Shown: positions 9,119-17,222 of the stretch, piece by piece | How positions within the stretch are numbered: position 1 is the first letter of the stretch | How the letters are laid out: each line of letters opens with the position of its first letter | From: Bacteroidales bacterium | GTDB taxonomy: Bacteria > Bacteroidota > Bacteroidia > Bacteroidales > SM23-62 | Length of the DNA: 51,989 bases | Direction: 5' to 3' | Assembly: GCA_016783865.1 (NCBI GenBank) | Contig: JADHVS010000005.1 | Location: 1 to 51,989 of the forward strand | The notes under the pieces: generated by a model | Told to the model about the DNA's origin: nothing | The model's database searches: none | The model's input: only the letters and a program-made list of their open reading frames with translations | Program-made: the position numbers and the translations under genes

Positions 9119-9412
9119 ATGAATGATTCTCAGATTGATAGTGTCGATACATTAAAAGATAAAGTCAGAAAAGTGGTATCGATGTACCAGCAGCAGAAAG
9201 AAAAGAATGAGAAGTTGAATAAAGAGAATCAGGAGTTGATAAATAAGCTGAAAAGTGCAGAACAAAAGTTAAATGAACTGGAAAATCAATATAAAAAGCT
9301 TAAATTAGCAAAAACTATGGTAGCATCAAGTCAAGATGCACGTGATGCTAAATTGAAGGTAAACAGGATGGTGCGGGAGATCGATAAATGTATTGCTCTT
9401 TTAAATAGATGA
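9119..9412 (+). CDS. Small coiled-coil protein upstream of zapA (possible ZapB-like division factor)
   Basis: The product is 97 residues, highly charged, with no signal peptide. Residues ~10-65 form a continuous predicted coiled coil with Lys/Glu/Asn-rich heptads (KLNKENQELINKLKSAEQK). A short C-terminal segment, VNRMVREIDKCIALLNR, is likely conserved. The gene is 15 nt upstream of zapA and shares its promoter, so a role in cell division with ZapA is a reasonable guess. ZapB of Gammaproteobacteria is also a short coiled coil partnered with ZapA. There is no sequence motif that proves this. Confidence 0.85.
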   Translation: MNDSQIDSVDTLKDKVRKVVSMYQQQKEKNEKLNKENQELINKLKSAEQKLNELENQYKKLKLAKTMVASSQDARDAKLKVNRMVREIDKCIALLNR

Positions 9413-9427
9413 CATTACTGTTTCCAG

Positions 9428-9718
9428 ATGGATGATAAACTGTCAATTAGAATAAACATTGCTGATCGGTATTATCCGTTAAAGATTGAGAGAGGGGATG
9501 AGGAAAAGATAAGGAAGGCAGCCAAATTAATAAACGAAAAGGTTTTACAATACAAGCAGAAATACATAGATAAAGACATTCAGGACTTTCTGGCGATGGC
9601 TGCCCTGCAATATGTAATAAAGGCCTTGGAAACCGAACAGCAAATTGAAACAGATAATCTGAAGGAAGATCTGAATGATTTGAATAAAGAATTGGATCAG
9701 ATTTTAAAGGAAGAGTAA
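9428..9718 (+). CDS. zapA: Cell division protein ZapA
   Basis: The 96-residue protein begins DKLSIRINIADRYYPLKIERGDEEKIRKAAKLINEKV in the usual ZapA way, broken here only for description. It has an N-terminal globular head followed by a helix (DFLAMAALQYVIKALE) and a C-terminal coiled coil. ZapA tetramers cross-link FtsZ filaments at the division site. The gene is second in a two-gene operon and is followed by the candidate 6S RNA, a neighbourhood that also occurs in Proteobacteria (zapA-ssrS). Confidence 0.93.
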   Translation: MDDKLSIRINIADRYYPLKIERGDEEKIRKAAKLINEKVLQYKQKYIDKDIQDFLAMAALQYVIKALETEQQIETDNLKEDLNDLNKELDQILKEE

Positions 9719-9734
9719 TCAGCGTTCTTTAACA

Positions 9735-9952
9735 TAATATTACGATTTAGCCCGCATTGTTTCTTCGATCATTTTTGAAGCTCAACATTTAAAAAATTGG
9801 AGATTGGCTCATCTTAAATAGAACAGGCCTCACTCCGGATCTAGTATCCGGAGTCCGCATCCGGACAGTGGACGTTCGAAATTTGACTGGCTGCTCCACC
9901 CATGTAATACAGGGGTTTTTTAAAATCTTGAGGAAGCATGCGGGCTTTTTTT
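9735..9952 (+). ncRNA. ssrS: Candidate 6S RNA (SsrS), downstream of zapA
   Basis: The 387-bp gap between zapA and rny contains a roughly 200-nt element closed by a perfect long-range stem: AGCCCGCAT (9749-9757) with ATGCGGGCT (9938-9946). The next few bases (TTTCTTC / GAGGAAG) extend the pairing. The 3' arm runs straight into T7 (9946-9952), a terminator-like end. Inside, a perfect 9-bp hairpin (ACTCCGGAT / ATCCGGAGT) with a 5-nt loop sits near the middle. A closing stem, an open central region and an apical hairpin are the architecture of 6S RNA, which binds the housekeeping RNA polymerase. The position next to zapA agrees. I could not test this against a covariance model, and the 5' end is approximate. 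Confidence 0.6.
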
Positions 9953-9954
9953 AT

Positions 9955-10062
9955 AGTCATCAAGTCTACAAGTCGCTAGTCTGCAAGTCTGTGTGAGTGT
10001 GAGATTCGAGGACTCGAAGACTATTACATGTAGACTTGCAGACTCGAAGACTTGCAGACTTA
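9955..10062. repeat. Inverted pair of AAGTCT(A/G)CAAGTC word arrays
   Basis: The left arm (about 9955-9990) is made of AAGTCTACAAGTC and AGTCTGCAAGTCTG words. The right arm (about 10015-10060) is their reverse complement (TAGACTTGCAGACT, CGAAGACTTGCAGACT). The centre holds GTGTGAGTGTGAG. The arms can pair imperfectly into a long hairpin. It lies between the 6S candidate and rny. I see nothing else in 10063-10105 beyond an AT-rich stretch. Confidence 0.8.
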
Positions 10063-10105
10063 TTACAAAGCAGAATTGATAAAATTATATTAAAACTACA
10101 ATACT

Positions 10106-11641
10106 ATGATACCAGATATACTTATAGGAGCTATCGCACTTGCCGTTGGTGTCATTGTTACGATTATTTTATTTCAGGTATACCTGCGAAGAAAAAGTAA
10201 CAATATAATTAAGGAGGCAGAAACGGAAGCTGAAGTAATTAAAAAAGATAAGATATTACAGGCAAAAGAGAAATTTCTGCAGCTCAAGTCAGATCATGAA
10301 AGGGCTATTAACGAGAGGAACCAGATAATCCTGTCTTCAGAGAATAAGATCAGACAGAGGGAAAATGAGCTCTCAGGCAAAATTGAAGACCTGAACAGGA
10401 AAAATAAGGAATTGGATGCCATCCGGGAGAACCTTGGAAATCAAATGGATTTGATCGATAGACGGACCGAGGAACTGGATAGAGCTCATAAACAACAGGT
10501 CGAACAGTTGGAAGCCATTTCCGGATTGTCTGCCCAGGAAGCCAAAGATCAGCTTATTGAATCACTTAAGGAAGAGGCAAAGACCGAAGCTATGTCTGCC
10601 ATTAATGAGATCATGGATGAGGCCAAGATGACGGCCAACCGGGAGAGTAAGAAAATTATCATTGAAACCATCCAGCGTGTTGCAGCAGAAACAGCCATTG
10701 AAAATTCGGTGACAGTTTTCAATATCGACAGTGACGAAATAAAAGGACGGATCATTGGACGTGAGGGAAGAAATATCAGGGCTCTCGAAGCCGCTACCGG
10801 TGTGGAAATCATTGTCGATGACACACCTGAGGCGATTATTCTGTCGGGCTTTGATCCTGTCAGAAGGGAAATTGCACGTCTCTCGCTGCATCAATTGGTA
10901 ACCGACGGACGGATTCACCCGGCCAGGATCGAAGAGGTGGTCCAGAAAACCAAACAACAAATAGAAGAAGAGGTGATTGAAGCCGGGAAACGGACTACAA
11001 TCGACCTTGGCATTCATGGTTTGCACCCGGAACTGATAAGGTTAATCGGGAAAATGAAATACCGTTCATCTTACGGACAGAACCTGCTGCAGCACTCTCG
11101 TGAAGTTGCCAATTTATGTGCCATTATGGCTTCCGAATTAGGGCTTAATGCCAAGCTTGCAAAGAGGGCCGGGTTGCTTCATGATATCGGGAAGGTACCT
11201 GACGATGAACCGGAGCTTCCACATGCTGTTCTCGGCATGAAGCTGGCTGAAAAGTTCAAGGAGAATTCGGAAATATGCAATGCCATTGGATCGCACCATG
11301 ATGAAGTTGAGATGAATACCCTGATTGCTCCGATAGTACAGGTTTGTGATGCCATTTCAGGAGCCAGACCAGGGGCCAGGAGAGAGGTTGTGGAAGCCTA
11401 TATCAAACGTCTTAAGGAACTCGAGTCACTTGCCTTATCCTATCCGGGTGTAACTAAGACATATGCTATCCAGGCAGGACGTGAATTACGTGTGATTGTC
11501 GGGAGTGAAAAAGTCTCCGATAAGGATGCGGAGAGCCTTTCCTTAGATATTGCTAAGAAAATACAGGATGAAATGACTTACCCGGGCCAGGTTAAAATTA
11601 CCGTTATACGAGAAACCCGGGCCATTAGCTTTGCCAAATAG
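10106..11641 (+). CDS. rny: Ribonuclease Y
   Basis: RNase Y is a membrane-anchored endoribonuclease that starts mRNA decay. The 511-residue protein has the full layout: a membrane anchor at residues 4-27, a long coiled coil (about 30-190), a KH RNA-binding domain with [19 protein letters not shown] (211-230), and an HD domain with AGLLHDIGK (His359-Asp360). The length matches the family. The epimerase gene follows after 12 nt, so the two may be transcribed together. No clear TAnnTTTG is seen upstream; the repeat block at 9955-10062 separates it from the 6S candidate. Confidence 0.97.
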   Translation: MIPDILIGAIALAVGVIVTIILFQVYLRRKSNNIIKEAETEAEVIKKDKILQAKEKFLQLKSDHERAINERNQIILSSENKIRQRENELSGKIEDLNRKNKELDAIRENLGNQMDLIDRRTEELDRAHKQQVEQLEAISGLSAQEAKDQLIESLKEEAKTEAMSAINEIMDEAKMTANRESKKIIIETIQRVAAETAIENSVTVFNIDSDEIKGRIIGREGRNIRALEAATGVEIIVDDTPEAIILSGFDPVRREIARLSLHQLVTDGRIHPARIEEVVQKTKQQIEEEVIEAGKRTTIDLGIHGLHPELIRLIGKMKYRSSYGQNLLQHSREVANLCAIMASELGLNAKLAKRAGLLHDIGKVPDDEPELPHAVLGMKLAEKFKENSEICNAIGSHHDEVEMNTLIAPIVQVCDAISGARPGARREVVEAYIKRLKELESLALSYPGVTKTYAIQAGRELRVIVGSEKVSDKDAESLSLDIAKKIQDEMTYPGQVKITVIRETRAISFAK

Positions 11642-11653
11642 CAAATCCCCTAA

Positions 11654-12706
11654 ATGAAGGTACTCATTACAGGAACAGCAGGCTTTATTGGTTTTTTCCT
11701 GGCCAGACATTTGCTTGAAGATGGGCATGAAGTGATCGGGATTGACAGTATTAACGATTATTATGATGTCAGTTTAAAATATGCCAGGCTTGAATTTACA
11801 GGAATAAAGGAAGAAGCTATTCAATATGGTGTGCCTGTAACAAGCACCATCTATCCGGATTATCATTTTGTAAAAATCCATCTTGAAGATCAGGAAAACC
11901 TTGCCGGGTTATTTCAAAGCTATAACCCGGATGCGGTGGTTCACCTGGCAGCCCAGGCCGGAGTAAGGTACAGCCTTACCAATCCTCACGCCTATATTCA
12001 GAGTAATATTGTGGGTACCTTGAATATCCTGGAAGCCTGCCGGCATCATTCCATTCAGCATTTGGTTTACGCAAGCAGTTCAAGTGTATACGGATTGAAT
12101 GAGAAGATGCCCTTTTCCGTTCATGATAATGTGGATCATCCGATAAGCCTGTATGCTGCGAGTAAAAAATCCAACGAGCTGATGGCACATGCCTATAGCC
12201 ATCTTTACAAGATACCAACCACGGGGCTCCGGTTTTTCACAGTTTATGGTCCATGGGGGAGACCTGATATGGCCCTGTTTATCTTTACCGGTTCTATTCT
12301 TGAAGGAAAGCCCATCGATGTCTATAATCATGGCCATATGGAAAGAGATTTTACTTACGTTGATGATATCATTGGTGGTATTGACCGGATTTTAAAACGA
12401 CCTCCTGAGCCTGCTGCGGAATGGAACGGGTTTTCCCCCGATCCGTCAAGGTCGGTTGCACCTTACCGATTATACAATATTGGAAACAATAATCCGGTGA
12501 AGCTTATGGATTTTATTCACGCCATCGAGTCGGCCACAGGTAAAAATGCCAACATTAATTTTATGCCTATTCAGCCTGGGGATGTTGAGAAAACATGGGC
12601 CGATACCAATGACCTCATGAAAGATTTCGATTACCAACCGGATACACCAATAAAAGATGGTGTACGAAAATTTGTAGATTGGTACAGGGAGTTTTACAAG
12701 ATCTGA
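11654..12706 (+). CDS. NAD-dependent sugar-nucleotide epimerase (UDP-glucuronate 4-epimerase-like)
   Basis: This is an extended short-chain dehydrogenase of 350 residues. The NAD-binding motif GTAGFIG is at residues 7-13, and the catalytic YAASKKSNE (Tyr-x3-Lys) is near 168-172, preceded by the Ser-rich YASSSSVYG. The N-terminal DSINDYYDVSLKYARL and the stretch HLAAQAGVRYSLTNP resemble UDP-glucuronate 4-epimerases, which supply UDP-galacturonate for surface polysaccharide. Related 4,6-dehydratases or UDP-glucose epimerases cannot be excluded. It follows rny by 12 nt and faces the SirB1-like gene. Confidence 0.92.
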   Translation: MKVLITGTAGFIGFFLARHLLEDGHEVIGIDSINDYYDVSLKYARLEFTGIKEEAIQYGVPVTSTIYPDYHFVKIHLEDQENLAGLFQSYNPDAVVHLAAQAGVRYSLTNPHAYIQSNIVGTLNILEACRHHSIQHLVYASSSSVYGLNEKMPFSVHDNVDHPISLYAASKKSNELMAHAYSHLYKIPTTGLRFFTVYGPWGRPDMALFIFTGSILEGKPIDVYNHGHMERDFTYVDDIIGGIDRILKRPPEPAAEWNGFSPDPSRSVAPYRLYNIGNNNPVKLMDFIHAIESATGKNANINFMPIQPGDVEKTWADTNDLMKDFDYQPDTPIKDGVRKFVDWYREFYKI

Positions 12707-12716
12707 TCTCAGTTAT

Positions 12717-13583
12717 TCAGGCAGGCAACATGCTGATTATCTTTTCGATCTGATCTATTTTATTTTGATTCTTCTCCTTTTCGTAGGCATTTACAAGGTT
12801 ATTTAAGACCCTTGCAACTATATCAATATTACTGCAGGGAATGTAGAATTTTTTCTGGGGCATAATCTTATGCTGCTTAAGGAAATAATCAATTTCACGC
12901 CTTCCCAGTACTGCACCATTTTTAAATGGATTGATGTAGAACAGGACGTCCTCGTCATCGGTCTCGTACAGATCCGCGGAATCTTTATATGCGAGGATAA
13001 AGTTTTTAGGTAGGTTCACACCATATATCGGTAGTCCAAGTCTCTGACCTATAGAAGAATACAGTATTCCTAATGAAATCGGGTTTCCCCTTTTTGATTC
13101 CAGAACCTTATTGATGTATGAATTATTCGGGTCGTAAAAATTTGATGCGTTATCGGAGAATTTGTGGATTTTAAAAATAATGTGATTCAGAATTTTAACC
13201 TTTTCAAGCGCAGTGAGGTTGTCGTTCAGCTCAATCCAGACATCCTTCTTAATTTGCTCAACCGGATCGTTCACCTCAGCGTAAGATAACTCGGGAAATT
13301 GAAACCTGGCGACCAGATAAATTCCTTCAAGAAGGTCATCGGAACCTTCACTGATCCACCTGGAAAATTTAACTTCTGTGCTGTTGAACTGAAGTTGATG
13401 TATCATATCTTCCAACCGTTCCTGGTGAAACTTGTCCGGACTGCTTTCCCAGGCCTCTTCCAATGCCGGGATGATATCGGTTCCCTGTTGCAGCAGGTTC
13501 TCCTCTACCATCCTGAATACATGCTCGTTTGGATCATCCAACAGGTTTATAAGGGCCATTATTTCTTTTTCACTCTTTACCAT
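12717..13583 (-). CDS. SirB1/transglutaminase-like domain protein
   Basis: The 288-residue cytoplasmic protein starts with a HEAT-like helical segment (ALINLLDDPNEHVFRMVEE). It continues with the SirB1/transglutaminase-like core, including NSYINKVLESKRGNPISLG and GQRLGLPIYGVNLPKNFIL. That core is shared by a widespread family (COG2912-like) with no settled function. Proteins of this family often have a degenerate transglutaminase active site; here I see no clear Cys in the core, so catalysis is doubtful. An alternative start lies nine codons in (13559). The gene converges on the epimerase with only 10 bp between stops and no visible terminator. Confidence 0.85.
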   Translation of the reverse strand: MVKSEKEIMALINLLDDPNEHVFRMVEENLLQQGTDIIPALEEAWESSPDKFHQERLEDMIHQLQFNSTEVKFSRWISEGSDDLLEGIYLVARFQFPELSYAEVNDPVEQIKKDVWIELNDNLTALEKVKILNHIIFKIHKFSDNASNFYDPNNSYINKVLESKRGNPISLGILYSSIGQRLGLPIYGVNLPKNFILAYKDSADLYETDDEDVLFYINPFKNGAVLGRREIDYFLKQHKIMPQKKFYIPCSNIDIVARVLNNLVNAYEKEKNQNKIDQIEKIISMLPA

Positions 13584-13683
13584 GCAGGTGGAGTTTTACC
13601 GGTCTGACATGGAGTAAAACTAATTAAATTCTTAATACAGAGTTTGATAAAAATGATGTACTTTTACACATTGTAGTTCCTCG

Positions 13684-13699
13684 CCCCGAGTACTCGGGG
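13684..13699. repeat. Perfect 16-bp palindrome CCCCGAGTACTCGGGG
   Basis: A self-complementary GC-rich block interrupts an AT-rich divergent spacer between the SirB1-like and SPFH genes. It lies 47 bp before the SPFH start codon. It could be an operator, a leader hairpin or a relic of a REP-like element; sequence alone does not decide. The rest of 13584-13745 shows no gene. Confidence 0.6.
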
Positions 13700-13745
13700 G
13701 GAATGCGCTAGCAGGATTCAAAATTATCTTATTAAAAAGTTCATT

Positions 13746-14558
13746 ATGAAAAAAAAACAAACAGCCATTATTGCAGCTATCGTTCTAGTACTATTACTTA
13801 TAATTTTCGGAGGCAGGATGTTCCATGTCATAAAGCCGGGGGAGAGGGGTTTGGTGTTCAGGAATATTTCCGGTGTCCTGGATAAGGACAAAATCAGGCA
13901 AACCGGTCTGAATGTAATTGCACCCTGGAATAATATGTATAAATATAATGTACGGGAGCAGCAACGGGATGAAATCATGGACGTGCTCGATAAGAGCGGA
14001 TTATCTATTAGTGTGGATATTACAGTCCGTTTTAATCCGTTATATGACCGGATCGGTTACCTGCATGAGGTTTTCGGCAGAGATTTTGCAAATACCCTGA
14101 TAATACCTGAAGTCCGTTCATCGGTCAGGAAGGTGATGGGAAGGTATACTGCAGAGGAGATCTATTCAACCAAAAGGAATGAGGTTGAAATGGCCATTAT
14201 CACTGAGACCGGGAAAATTCTTGATACCAATAACATTGATATGCGTGCCTTGCTGATCAGGTCAATTAACCTGCCAGCTGAAATTAAGGGTGCCATCGAG
14301 ACTAAATTAACCCGTGAGCAGGAATCCCTGGCAATGATCTTCGTACTTGAAAAAGAAAGACAGGAAGCAGACAGGAAGCTCATTGAGGCCGAAGGTATCG
14401 CCAACTATAACAGAACTATTAGTGCCAGCTTAACTGATCGCATCCTTACTTTAAGAGGAATTGAAGCTACATCAAAACTGGCTGAATCTGCAAATTCAAA
14501 AATTGTGGTGGTTGGCAGTGGGGAGAATGGATTGCCGCTAATACTCGGAGGAAACTAA
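13746..14558 (+). CDS. SPFH/prohibitin-family membrane protein
   Basis: The 270-residue product has an N-terminal membrane segment (residues 6-22), then a prohibitin-type SPFH domain: VIKPGERGLVFRNISGVLDK near 28-47, LSISVDITVRFNP, and VRSSVRKVMGRYTAEEIYS. A charged helical region follows (LTREQESLAMIFVLEKERQE) with the IEAEGIANYN segment. The protein ends with a Gly-rich tail (VVVGSGENGLPLILGGN). Prohibitin-like proteins assemble into large membrane rings that scaffold proteases or lipid domains. No protease gene is adjacent, so the partner is unknown. Its 3' spacer holds an inverted repeat that may end the transcript. Confidence 0.9.
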   Translation: MKKKQTAIIAAIVLVLLLIIFGGRMFHVIKPGERGLVFRNISGVLDKDKIRQTGLNVIAPWNNMYKYNVREQQRDEIMDVLDKSGLSISVDITVRFNPLYDRIGYLHEVFGRDFANTLIIPEVRSSVRKVMGRYTAEEIYSTKRNEVEMAIITETGKILDTNNIDMRALLIRSINLPAEIKGAIETKLTREQESLAMIFVLEKERQEADRKLIEAEGIANYNRTISASLTDRILTLRGIEATSKLAESANSKIVVVGSGENGLPLILGGN

Positions 14559-14563
14559 CTAAG

Positions 14564-14626
14564 AAGTTACAGGTTACAGGTTGCTAGTTACAGGAAAACC
14601 TGCAACTTGTAACCTGTAACTTGCAA
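14564..14626. repeat. Inverted TTACAGGTT word arrays forming a long imperfect hairpin
   Basis: The left arm (14564-14594) contains GTTACAGGTTACAGGTTGC and a further GTTACAGG. The right arm (14599-14626) is the reverse complement, CCTGCAACTTGTAACCTGTAAC plus TTGCAA, after a loop of a few A residues. The words are the same as in the tandem array at 6975-7070. It sits between two plus-strand genes and could act as a transcript-stabilising or terminating hairpin, though no T-run follows. Confidence 0.85.
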
Positions 14627-14659
14627 CACTTATTTGTGCAATTAACCTTCACTTGATCC

Positions 14660-15121
14660 ATGATCCAACGAATCCAGACAATATACCTCTTGTTTGCAAC
14701 CGTTTTGATCTCCCTGATGCATTTTTTCCCTATTGTAAAAATCCTTACAGTATCCAATGCCATTGTAGTGTTCAGATCACATGGATTCTTTGCTGAAAGC
14801 ATGGCCGAGGGGCTGCTGCCTTCCGTGCCATTTTTTATATTGATTAGTGTTGTTATGCTTCTCTACGTCGCAGCAATCTTTCTTTTCAGGAACAGAAATC
14901 TTCAAGCTAGAATTTGCCGGCTAAATATTCTTTTACTTATTGGGTCATTGGGATTGATGACCTACTATATTTTACAAATGTATAAGAAGATGGCTGGCGT
15001 GGAGTATTCATTTCAAATCGCCGTTCTGTTTCCTTTGATCAGTATTGTACTTACCTGGCTCGCGATCAGGGGGATCGTAAAAGACGAAGCACTGGTACGT
15101 TCGGTCGATAAGATCCGCTAA
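14660..15121 (+). CDS. DUF4293-like four-helix membrane protein
   Basis: The 153-residue protein starts MIQRIQTIYLLFATVLISLM, the characteristic opening of the Bacteroidota DUF4293 family. It has four predicted membrane segments, at about residues 9-27, 57-77, 84-106 and 112-132, and a short charged tail. The function of the family is not known. It is convergent with pyrI, with 12 bp between stops and no terminator hairpin that I can see. Confidence 0.87.
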   Translation: MIQRIQTIYLLFATVLISLMHFFPIVKILTVSNAIVVFRSHGFFAESMAEGLLPSVPFFILISVVMLLYVAAIFLFRNRNLQARICRLNILLLIGSLGLMTYYILQMYKKMAGVEYSFQIAVLFPLISIVLTWLAIRGIVKDEALVRSVDKIR

Positions 15122-15133
15122 CAATCAAATATC

Positions 15134-15598
15134 CTACATATTTTTAATCGACAGGTTATTGTGATTGGTTATCTTTTCACAATAGTGGCATTTTAATGTG
15201 ACAGGTTGCTTATTAATCACGACAAATTTTGTCATAACAACCTGGTTATTTGTAATACATTGCGGATTGACGCATTTAACTATGTCTTCAATTATATCAG
15301 GCACCTCTACAACCTTTTTCTCAACTACTTCATAGTCCCGGATGATATTGATTTTCGCCTGTGGTGCTACCAGGGCAATCCTGTCCAGGTCATCTTTCCT
15401 GAAAAAAACTTCACTCAATTTAATAATTGCCTTTTTTCCTAACTTTTCACTTTCCAGGTTTGTGCCGAAGGTAATCTGGTTTTCCAGGTGGCTCAGTCCA
15501 AGGATATCGATTACATTGAACAGCAACCGGGCGGGGATATGGTCGATCACCGTTCCGTTTTTAATCGCACTAACAACGAGTTGTTTTTTCTCAGCCAT
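15134..15598 (-). CDS. pyrI: Aspartate carbamoyltransferase regulatory subunit
   Basis: PyrI binds nucleotides and controls the PyrB catalytic trimers in the first committed step of pyrimidine synthesis. The 154-residue protein has the N-terminal allosteric domain (VSAIKNGTVIDHIPA) and the C-terminal zinc domain. Its four cysteines are in CVNPQC and CHYC (residues ~109-140). Length is standard. The gene starts 10 nt after the pyrB stop, so the two are co-transcribed and translated in step. Confidence 0.96.
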   Translation of the reverse strand: MAEKKQLVVSAIKNGTVIDHIPARLLFNVIDILGLSHLENQITFGTNLESEKLGKKAIIKLSEVFFRKDDLDRIALVAPQAKINIIRDYEVVEKKVVEVPDIIEDIVKCVNPQCITNNQVVMTKFVVINKQPVTLKCHYCEKITNHNNLSIKNM

Positions 15599-15608
15599 AT
15601 TTTTTGTT

Positions 15609-16517
15609 TTATTTAGTTCCTAGTATAGATGTAATAATTGCCATTCGGGTATATACCCCATTCAGTGCCTGTGTGAAGTAATAGGCTTTCAGGTTATCGT
15701 CAACATCTTCACTGATCTCATTGACCCTGGGTAGCGGATGAAGCACTTTTACCGTTTCTTTGGTACCTTCCAGCATATAGTTTTTCAGCACATATGCATT
15801 TTTAACTTTTTCATATTCGATCGGATCTGAAAACCTTTCCTTTTGTACCCGGGTCATGTAGATAATATCTGCATCTGAAATGATATCAGTGAAATCCTTA
15901 TGCTCGTAATACTTTAACCCAAGGTTGTCGAGATAGATCTTATATTCATCCGGTATTTTGAGTTCGTCAGGTGATATAAAGTTAAAGGTGGTATTAAACT
16001 TCGACATAGCCATTAAAAGTGAATGCACGGTACGACCATATTTTAAATCTCCAACAATGAAAATGTTCAGGTTATCCAGTCTGTTTTGGGTTTTTCGGAT
16101 TGAGTATAGGTCAAGCAGCGTTTGTGTAGGATGCTGGTTAGCACCATCGCCGGCATTGACAACAGGTACTCCGGCCACTTCACTGGCGAACATTGCACTG
16201 CCTTCCAGGGGGTGTCGCATCACGATCAGGTCACAGTAATTGCTGACAATTTTGATAGTATCCTTAAGTGTCTCTCCCTTTGATGCACTGGTAATGCCAA
16301 TATCTGCAAATCCAATAATCCTTCCACCCAACCTGTTTACTGCACTTTCAAAACTCAGGCGTGTCCGTGTGGACGGTTCAAAAAACAGTGTGGCAATTAC
16401 ATAACCCTCCAGCAAAGATTGCCTGGGATTTTCTTCAAATTTTGCGGCCAGCTCCAGTATCTGAAGATATTCCTCTTTTGAATAATCGTTGATTGAAACT
16501 AAGCTTTTACCCTTCAT
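15609..16517 (-). CDS. pyrB: Aspartate carbamoyltransferase catalytic subunit
   Basis: PyrB joins carbamoyl phosphate and aspartate to make N-carbamoyl-aspartate. The 302-residue protein shows the carbamoyl-phosphate site [15 protein letters not shown], the MRHPLEGSA segment, [12 protein letters not shown], and the aspartate-domain motif [11 protein letters not shown]. It heads a pyrB-pyrI operon with a 10-nt gap. No PyrR-type attenuator or pyr leader peptide is obvious in the 90 bp upstream. Confidence 0.97.
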   Translation of the reverse strand: MKGKSLVSINDYSKEEYLQILELAAKFEENPRQSLLEGYVIATLFFEPSTRTRLSFESAVNRLGGRIIGFADIGITSASKGETLKDTIKIVSNYCDLIVMRHPLEGSAMFASEVAGVPVVNAGDGANQHPTQTLLDLYSIRKTQNRLDNLNIFIVGDLKYGRTVHSLLMAMSKFNTTFNFISPDELKIPDEYKIYLDNLGLKYYEHKDFTDIISDADIIYMTRVQKERFSDPIEYEKVKNAYVLKNYMLEGTKETVKVLHPLPRVNEISEDVDDNLKAYYFTQALNGVYTRMAIITSILGTK

Positions 16518-16607
16518 ATTTATTGTCGTTTAATTATTATTTTTTTCGGAATAAAAATAGTCAACAAGTTACATCACTGATCCCCTGTGTTGAAAACAAA
16601 TGAAAAC

Positions 16608-17222
16608 TTAGCCGGTACCAATATATTTAATTTCCAATCCCCGGAGAAGATGGAGCTTTTGAATCACACGTTCAGCAAAAGATTTTCTGATTCCGATCTC
16701 CAACTTTACCTGGTCATTGAATTGTTGATCAAGGATCTTTATTCCGTGGGCTTCAACAGCCTTCATCACTGCATTTGTCAGATCATATGAATAACGAAGC
16801 TGGTAAATTTCCCGGATTGTTCCGGTAACAATACTGGCATTATCAATAGCATCTGCAGCTGCCGTTTTGTAGGCCCTGATCAATCCACCTACCCCAAGCA
16901 GGGTTCCGCCGAAATACCGCACAACAATAACAAGAATGTTTGTGAGGTGATGGGCTTTAATCTGACCCAGTATGGGTTGTCCTGCTGAATTAGAAGGTTC
17001 GCCATCATCATTGATACGGTATTCCGATTGATCTGGATTAAGGATATAAGCAAAGCAATGATGCCGGGCGTCGTGATACTTTTTTCTGAGATCCGAGATC
17101 AGCTTCTCTGCATGCTCTTTATTTTCAACAGGAAAGGCAAATGAAATAAACCTGGATCCCTTTTCCTTGTATAATCCTTCGGATGACTCACGGATTGTCT
17201 GATATGTATCTTTTTCTGTCAT
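16608..17222 (-). CDS. IMPACT/YigZ-family protein
   Basis: The 204-residue protein carries the IMPACT (UPF0029) N-terminal domain with EKGSRFISFAFPVEN, ARHHCFAYIL, NDDGEPSNSAGQPILGQI and VVRYFGGTLLGVGGLIRAY. A smaller C-terminal YigZ domain follows (from about residue 135). In eukaryotes IMPACT modulates GCN2 translation control; the bacterial role is not settled. Its ATG overlaps the TGA of the EamA gene by 4 bp (17219-17222), which suggests translational coupling. Confidence 0.93.
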   Translation of the reverse strand: MTEKDTYQTIRESSEGLYKEKGSRFISFAFPVENKEHAEKLISDLRKKYHDARHHCFAYILNPDQSEYRINDDGEPSNSAGQPILGQIKAHHLTNILVIVVRYFGGTLLGVGGLIRAYKTAAADAIDNASIVTGTIREIYQLRYSYDLTNAVMKAVEAHGIKILDQQFNDQVKLEIGIRKSFAERVIQKLHLLRGLEIKYIGTG

